A stretch of DNA of 7,378 nt from NCBI GenBank assembly GCA_030839105.1, contig JAUZEI010000248.1, forward strand, positions 1 through 7,378, given 5' to 3'. The first letter of the stretch is position 1, and each line of letters begins with the position of its first letter. The position numbers and the translations under genes are program-made. The DNA is from Actinomycetota bacterium (GTDB lineage Bacteria; Actinomycetota; Acidimicrobiia; IMCC26256; PALSA-610). Below the pieces are notes generated by a model that saw nothing but the letters and a program-made list of their open reading frames with translations, did not search any database and was not told where the DNA came from. Positions 3,876 to 7,378 of the stretch are shown in pieces.

Positions 3876-6803
3876 TCAGGTGACTGTGACCGCGTTCGAC
3901 GACGGCGATTGGGGGCTCACGCCCCGCGCGTTCCTGGCGGTGACCTTGAACGTATACACCTTGCCGGTGGTGAGCCCGCCGACGATCTCGGTCGTGGCGG
4001 TCGAGTTGAACACGGTCGGGGTTTGCGCGGCGGCGCCGAGGTAGGGCGTGACCGTGTACGCCGTGACGACGGATCCGTTGTTCGTCGCGGGTGCGGTCCA
4101 TCGGACGGTCGCCGACGTATGTCCGGCGGTCGCGCTCACTCCCGACGGTCCCCACGGTGCTCCGACGGTGATGGGGACGCTTGTCGGTGACGACTGCGGT
4201 CCGGTGCCGACGGAGTTTTGCGCCGCGACCTTGACCGAGTAGATGCGACCGTTCGTCAGGCCGCCGAGCGCTTGATGCGTTGCCGTCGACGCGAACGTCC
4301 GGGGATTCTGAGATACCCCGTTCAGGACCAGGGTGACGACGTAGCCCGTGATGGCATGGCCGTTGTTGCTCGCCGGCGCCGTCCAATACGCGGTGATCGC
4401 GCCGTTGCCGGGCCGAGCCCAGACCGCGGTGGGCGCCGTAGGCGCGCCGACTGTGATGGCACCGGTTACGCCCGACTGCGGACTGGTCCCGATTGCGTTG
4501 GTCGCCGCGACCGAGAACGTGTACGGCTGGGCGTTCATGAGCGTAAGAGTCGCGGAGGTTTGCGGGGCAGAGACGGTGACCGGCGTCAGCGCGTTCGACC
4601 GGAAGTACGGCGTCACGACGTAACTCGTGATGGCCGAGCCGTTATTGCTGGTTGGCACCGACCAGTGCACTGTGGCCGACCCAGTTCCGGGACTGACCGA
4701 TACCGCGGTGGGCGCCGTCGGGGTACCGGTGGTGATGATCGGCGTGGAGGCCCGAACCCCGGCACCTCGCGCATTCGTCGCGACGACGTCGAACGAATAC
4801 TTGCGTGCGCTCTGAAGCCCGGGGATGACTCCGGATCTCGCGGTCGCGGGGAACGACTTGGACGTGACCGGAGAGAACCCTGAATAAGCCGTGACCGTAT
4901 AGCCGGTCACCGCCGAGCCGTTGTTGGTGGTCGGTGGTGACCAGCGAACGGTTGCCGACGTGCTCCCCGGGCTCGCCGACACGGCGGTCGGAGCCGTGGG
5001 CGCACCGACGTTGACCGCGATTGTTATCGAGGGCATTCCGTCACCGACCCCGTTGCGGGCAACGAGGTGGATGGCGTAGGTGCGACCGTTGGTGAGACCC
5101 GTCACCGTCCCGGAGGTTGCGGCGGCACCGAAGGTCACGGGCGGGAGCGTGTTCGAGCCGTCCTGCACGACCGCCGCGTAGTCGAGGATGTTCGAGCCGC
5201 CGTTCGTCAGAGGCGCAGTCCATTTGAGCGTCGCCTGACCGCTTGCGCCGGTCACCGAAAACGCCCTCGGTGGGAACGGAGGAGTGTTCTGCAACGTGGT
5301 GGCAGGACGGACCGGAAGCAGAACCGGGGGCCGTGGTGGCTGGGTGAAATCGAATTCCGATGTGAGATCACCCAGGGCGGCGGCGTTCTCCCGAACGTCG
5401 GGACGCGGATCCGGACGACCGTCGTTTGCGGGATCCAGTCGTTGACCACCGAGGAAGTCGTCCTCGATGAACTTCAGGTACGCATCGAAGCTCAACGTCT
5501 GATGATCGATGTAGCCGGCCTTGGCGTACGGACTGATGACGATCCCCGGGACCCGCAGCCCGTAACCGTTCTGGTCGACCGTCGGCGGCACCACGTGATC
5601 GTAGAAGCCGCCCCAGTCGTCCCAGGCGAGGAAGATGGCCGTCGAAGCCCAGTCGGGGCCGCTCATGATCGCGTTGACCACGCTGGTGACGTAGGACTGT
5701 CCGAGGCTGATGGCGAAGGGTGCATGCTCGCTGACGTCACCCGAAGGCGCAACCCATGAGACCGCCGGGAGTGTCCCGTTCTTCGCCGCTGCGAACAGTT
5801 TGGAGATGCCCTGAACGTTGCCCACTTGTCCGTTGTTGCGGACAGTGTCGAAGAACGGAAGCGGATTCCAAATACCCGGAGTGATGGGTTGTTGGGCGAC
5901 GGGCGCGCACGTCAGTGCGGCATCGTTGGCGCAGTCGGGCTCGGTGCCTTCGACCACGTAGTACCCCCACGGCACGTTGTTCTTGTGGAGGAGATACGTC
6001 AGGTCGGTCCACGCGTAGATGGGCGAGGTGGGTTCGAGCGGGACGTGCGCGGGATCCTGGAAGTTGTTGGGGCGCGGGTTCAGCGCGTCGTTCTCGTTGA
6101 CACAACTCGTGGGATCGTTGTGCTTCGTGCAGTTCGCGGACCATCCCGAAACCATGAACAGATGTTCCGGCAAGCTCCAGGATGCATTCGGCTCGTACAT
6201 GTGATCCTGCAACACGAAGTTCTGCGCGTAGGACCAGTAGTTGGGAATGTCGCTCGCAGTGTGGTACCCGAGGACGTTCGTCGGGTCGATGGGACAGCCC
6301 GCGTTCGCCGTGAATCTGCACCCGACGCTCGCGTTCTCGGAGTCGGCGAGAAAGCCGTTCATCTGTCCGTTGGCGACGTCGGCCTTGAAGTTGAGCGCGC
6401 CGTGCGATCCACCCGTGACGTAGTCGCGATGATCGACAAAGGGACGCACGCATCCGCTGCCCTGAGCATGCGGCAGACAGGCCGTCGGCGAACCATTCGA
6501 CATCGGGATCCCGTCCGCGCCGGGGTAGGTGCCGAAGTAGTGATCGAACGAGCGATTCTCTTGCATGATGACGACGACGTGTTGAATCTTGTGAATGCCG
6601 GTGAGCGCGGCGCCGTCACCTGTCCCGGAGAACGGGATGCGCGTGGCCACGCCGGCCACACTTATCGCAACGACAATGAGGGAAAGCGCTTTGACGTAGG
6701 CAGCGAGGGGCCGCCGGACGCGATTTCCACCGAGAGCCGATTGCCCAGCGTCCGGGCCGTTCCGCGCGACACGGAAGACCGCAAAAGGCCTGTCTGTCCG
6801 CAT
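3876..6803 (-). CDS. Exported phosphoesterase (PLC/acid phosphatase family) with five FN3 domains
   Basis: A 975-aa protein. After a basic N-terminus, about residues 36-54 ([18 protein letters not shown]) form a signal peptide or signal anchor. Residues 72-450 are a phosphoesterase domain of the bacterial phospholipase C/AcpA family: [17 protein letters not shown] with metal-ligand Glu82-Asn83; [10 protein letters not shown] with Ser210 at the nucleophile position; SEHAP with His360; and [14 protein letters not shown] with Asp395, Asp396 and His403. All expected active-site residues are therefore present. It should hydrolyse phosphate mono- or diesters outside the membrane; lipid or nucleotide substrate cannot be told. 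A Pro-rich linker (488-514) leads to five fibronectin type III domains, roughly 510-599, 602-692, 696-786, 789-881 and 884-975. No cell-wall anchor follows. ATG 6803 has AGGGGG 7 nt upstream, which decides against the open frame reaching 6938. Several Cys (109, 118, 162, 170, 225, 234, 291, 299) could form disulfides. Confidence 0.93.
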   Translation of the reverse strand: MRTDRPFAVFRVARNGPDAGQSALGGNRVRRPLAAYVKALSLIVVAISVAGVATRIPFSGTGDGAALTGIHKIQHVVVIMQENRSFDHYFGTYPGADGIPMSNGSPTACLPHAQGSGCVRPFVDHRDYVTGGSHGALNFKADVANGQMNGFLADSENASVGCRFTANAGCPIDPTNVLGYHTASDIPNYWSYAQNFVLQDHMYEPNASWSLPEHLFMVSGWSANCTKHNDPTSCVNENDALNPRPNNFQDPAHVPLEPTSPIYAWTDLTYLLHKNNVPWGYYVVEGTEPDCANDAALTCAPVAQQPITPGIWNPLPFFDTVRNNGQVGNVQGISKLFAAAKNGTLPAVSWVAPSGDVSEHAPFAISLGQSYVTSVVNAIMSGPDWASTAIFLAWDDWGGFYDHVVPPTVDQNGYGLRVPGIVISPYAKAGYIDHQTLSFDAYLKFIEDDFLGGQRLDPANDGRPDPRPDVRENAAALGDLTSEFDFTQPPRPPVLLPVRPATTLQNTPPFPPRAFSVTGASGQATLKWTAPLTNGGSNILDYAAVVQDGSNTLPPVTFGAAATSGTVTGLTNGRTYAIHLVARNGVGDGMPSITIAVNVGAPTAPTAVSASPGSTSATVRWSPPTTNNGSAVTGYTVTAYSGFSPVTSKSFPATARSGVIPGLQSARKYSFDVVATNARGAGVRASTPIITTGTPTAPTAVSVSPGTGSATVHWSVPTSNNGSAITSYVVTPYFRSNALTPVTVSAPQTSATLTLMNAQPYTFSVAATNAIGTSPQSGVTGAITVGAPTAPTAVWARPGNGAITAYWTAPASNNGHAITGYVVTLVLNGVSQNPRTFASTATHQALGGLTNGRIYSVKVAAQNSVGTGPQSSPTSVPITVGAPWGPSGVSATAGHTSATVRWTAPATNNGSVVTAYTVTPYLGAAAQTPTVFNSTATTEIVGGLTTGKVYTFKVTARNARGVSPQSPSSNAVTVT
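3879..5276 (-). repeat. Five tandem FN3-coding repeats, about 280 bp each
   Basis: This part of the phosphoesterase gene encodes five fibronectin type III domains. Domain openings such as [13 protein letters not shown] recur at residues 601, 694 and 787, exactly 93 codons apart, with [13 protein letters not shown] at 881. Each of the last four carries a T/S-NNG loop and a closing NA.G/NS.G..PQS-like strand. DNA similarity survives in patches: ACCGCGGTGGGCGCCGT (plus strand) occurs at 4423-4439 and again at 4702-4718, 279 bp apart. The first domain is the most divergent. Confidence 0.85.
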
Positions 6804-6810
6804 CGTCCAT

Positions 6811-6816
6811 CCCCCT
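6811..6816 (-). promoter_or_regulatory. Ribosome binding site of the phosphoesterase
   Basis: On the minus strand AGGGGG (6816-6811) stands 7 nt before ATG 6803. It fixes the start and argues against the out-of-frame ATG at 6810 and the longer frame reaching 6938. Confidence 0.7.
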
Positions 6817-6835
6817 ACCAACCGCCGTCTCTCAG

Positions 6836-6858
6836 TGTGGCATCGCCACATGTCGACA
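6836..6858. promoter_or_regulatory. Two abutting palindromes, candidate operator
   Basis: TGTGGC-atc-GCCACA (6836-6850) is followed directly by TGTCGACA (6851-6858), and ACATGT bridges the joint. They sit in the middle of the 100-bp gap between the divergent phosphoesterase and methyltransferase genes. On the minus strand they fall between TTGCTG (6862-6857) and CACACT (6839-6834), a poor promoter-like pair 17 bp apart. Two TGT...ACA palindromes side by side suggest a dimeric repressor or activator site, but no known regulator can be named. Confidence 0.45.
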
Positions 6859-6889
6859 GCAAGCTCAGGGCCGTGAGTTCGACGGCCTT

Positions 6890-6895
6890 TACGAT
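6890..6895 (+). promoter_or_regulatory. Candidate -10 for a leaderless methyltransferase transcript
   Basis: TACGAT fits TANNNT and ends 8 nt before ATG 6904. No Shine-Dalgarno precedes that ATG. No -35 is recognisable. Confidence 0.4.
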
Positions 6896-6903
6896 CCCGG
6901 TCG

Positions 6904-7378
6904 ATGACCTCGGGATCGGGTTCGCGCGAGTATTCCAACGCGTTCTTCGCTCGCGCTGACGAATCGGACGACGCCGCGTTCTACTCGTATCCGCGCTACG
7001 TCACGCACATCGACGAGGGCGCGGTCGGGGCGGTGGGCGCGCTCTACGAGGAGCTCGCGATACGCGGTGCGGTACTCGACCTCATGAGCTCCTGGGTCTC
7101 ACATTTTCGCGAGGCCCCGGCGTCGCTGACGGTGCTCGGGATGAACGGCGAGGAGCTCGCCGCGAACCCACAGGCGCGCGCCTGGGTCGTGCACGATCTC
7201 AACCAGGATCCCGTGCTCCCGTTCGCCGACGACTCCTTCGATCACGCGACGTGCTGTGTCTCGGTCGACTACCTCACGCGGCCCGTCGACGTCTTTAGCG
7301 ATGTGGCTCGAGTCGTGCGCGCGGGTGGTCGCTTCGTGTGCACGTTCTCCAACCGACTGTTCCCCACCAAGGCGATCC
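6904..7378 (+). CDS. SAM-dependent methyltransferase-like protein, N-terminal part (cut by right edge)
   Basis: A total of 158 codons are visible, with no stop before the window ends. After a short Ser/Gly start and [12 protein letters not shown] (26-37), the sequence follows a class I methyltransferase: strand one [11 protein letters not shown] (57-67); a second strand [11 protein letters not shown] (75-85) ending where the ribose-binding acidic residue would be; [19 protein letters not shown] (95-113), like the third motif and the common LPFxDxSFD; then [18 protein letters not shown] (134-151), the LRPGG-type post-motif. The usual DxGxG of motif I reads DLMSSW, so cofactor binding must differ or be weak. 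I recall this LDLMSSWxSH variant in unnamed bacterial methyltransferases, so it looks like a genuine subfamily rather than decay. The substrate is unknown. ATG 6904 is the first start after an in-frame TGA at 6874-6876. It is divergent from the phosphoesterase. Confidence 0.85.
   Translation, partial: MTSGSGSREYSNAFFARADESDDAAFYSYPRYVTHIDEGAVGAVGALYEELAIRGAVLDLMSSWVSHFREAPASLTVLGMNGEELAANPQARAWVVHDLNQDPVLPFADDSFDHATCCVSVDYLTRPVDVFSDVARVVRAGGRFVCTFSNRLFPTKAI

Noticed and set aside
6804..6938. N-terminal extension of the phosphoesterase frame
   Set aside because: The strong AGGGGG site and the signal sequence fit ATG 6803. The extension would cover the divergent promoter region and overlap the methyltransferase start.
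5826..6959. Long open frame on the plus strand, 377 codons
   Set aside because: It lies opposite the phosphoesterase catalytic domain, whose motifs prove the minus-strand frame. The translation is Arg/Val-rich without domain-like pattern, the usual antisense effect of high GC.
1..7378. CRISPR, tRNA, rRNA, insertion sequence or phage genes
   Set aside because: No regularly spaced direct repeats, no cloverleaf, no transposase, integrase or terminal inverted repeats were found on either strand.

Overview
The window is high-GC DNA with the look of an actinobacterium. The Lys/Ala-rich tailed basic protein, the degenerate RsbW-like ATPase and the phosphoesterase with fibronectin repeats suggest an Acidimicrobiia-like or other deep-branching lineage, but that placement is inference from gene style, not from a marker gene. 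There are no tRNA or rRNA genes, CRISPR arrays, transposases or phage genes. It reads as an ordinary chromosomal stretch of mostly single-gene units.

Layout, left to right: (1) the first 42 codons of a membrane protein on the minus strand, running off the left edge. (2) A divergent intergenic region holding a perfect 13-bp inverted repeat. (3) A small zinc-ribbon-like protein, 417-665 (+). (4) A 265-base spacer with several inverted repeats, two sets of which exclude each other, leading into (5) a 119-aa basic protein with a histone-H1-like tail, 931-1290 (+). (6) A 330-base stretch without a convincing gene but with a small tandem repeat. (7) A degenerate anti-sigma/HATPase-like protein with a Pro/Ala-rich tail, 1621-2118 (+). 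(8) A convergent MOSC-domain protein, 2194-3033 (-). (9) A divergent lipoprotein, 3238-3801 (+). (10) A convergent, 975-residue exported phosphoesterase (phospholipase C/acid phosphatase family) carrying five C-terminal fibronectin type III domains, 3876-6803 (-). (11) A divergent methyltransferase-like gene cut by the right edge, 6904-7378 (+).

The genes do not form an obvious pathway. The lipoprotein and the phosphoesterase both act outside the membrane and converge. The phosphoesterase and the methyltransferase share a 100-bp divergent promoter region with two abutting palindromes. Several genes lack a Shine-Dalgarno sequence but have a TANNNT -10-like hexamer 6 to 8 nt before the start codon, which fits leaderless transcription.

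No clear new multi-gene system is visible. The items most worth a second look are the structured leader plus the H1-like protein, the FN3-armed phosphoesterase, the methyltransferase without the usual glycine-rich motif, and the ATPase fold that has lost its N-box Asn.
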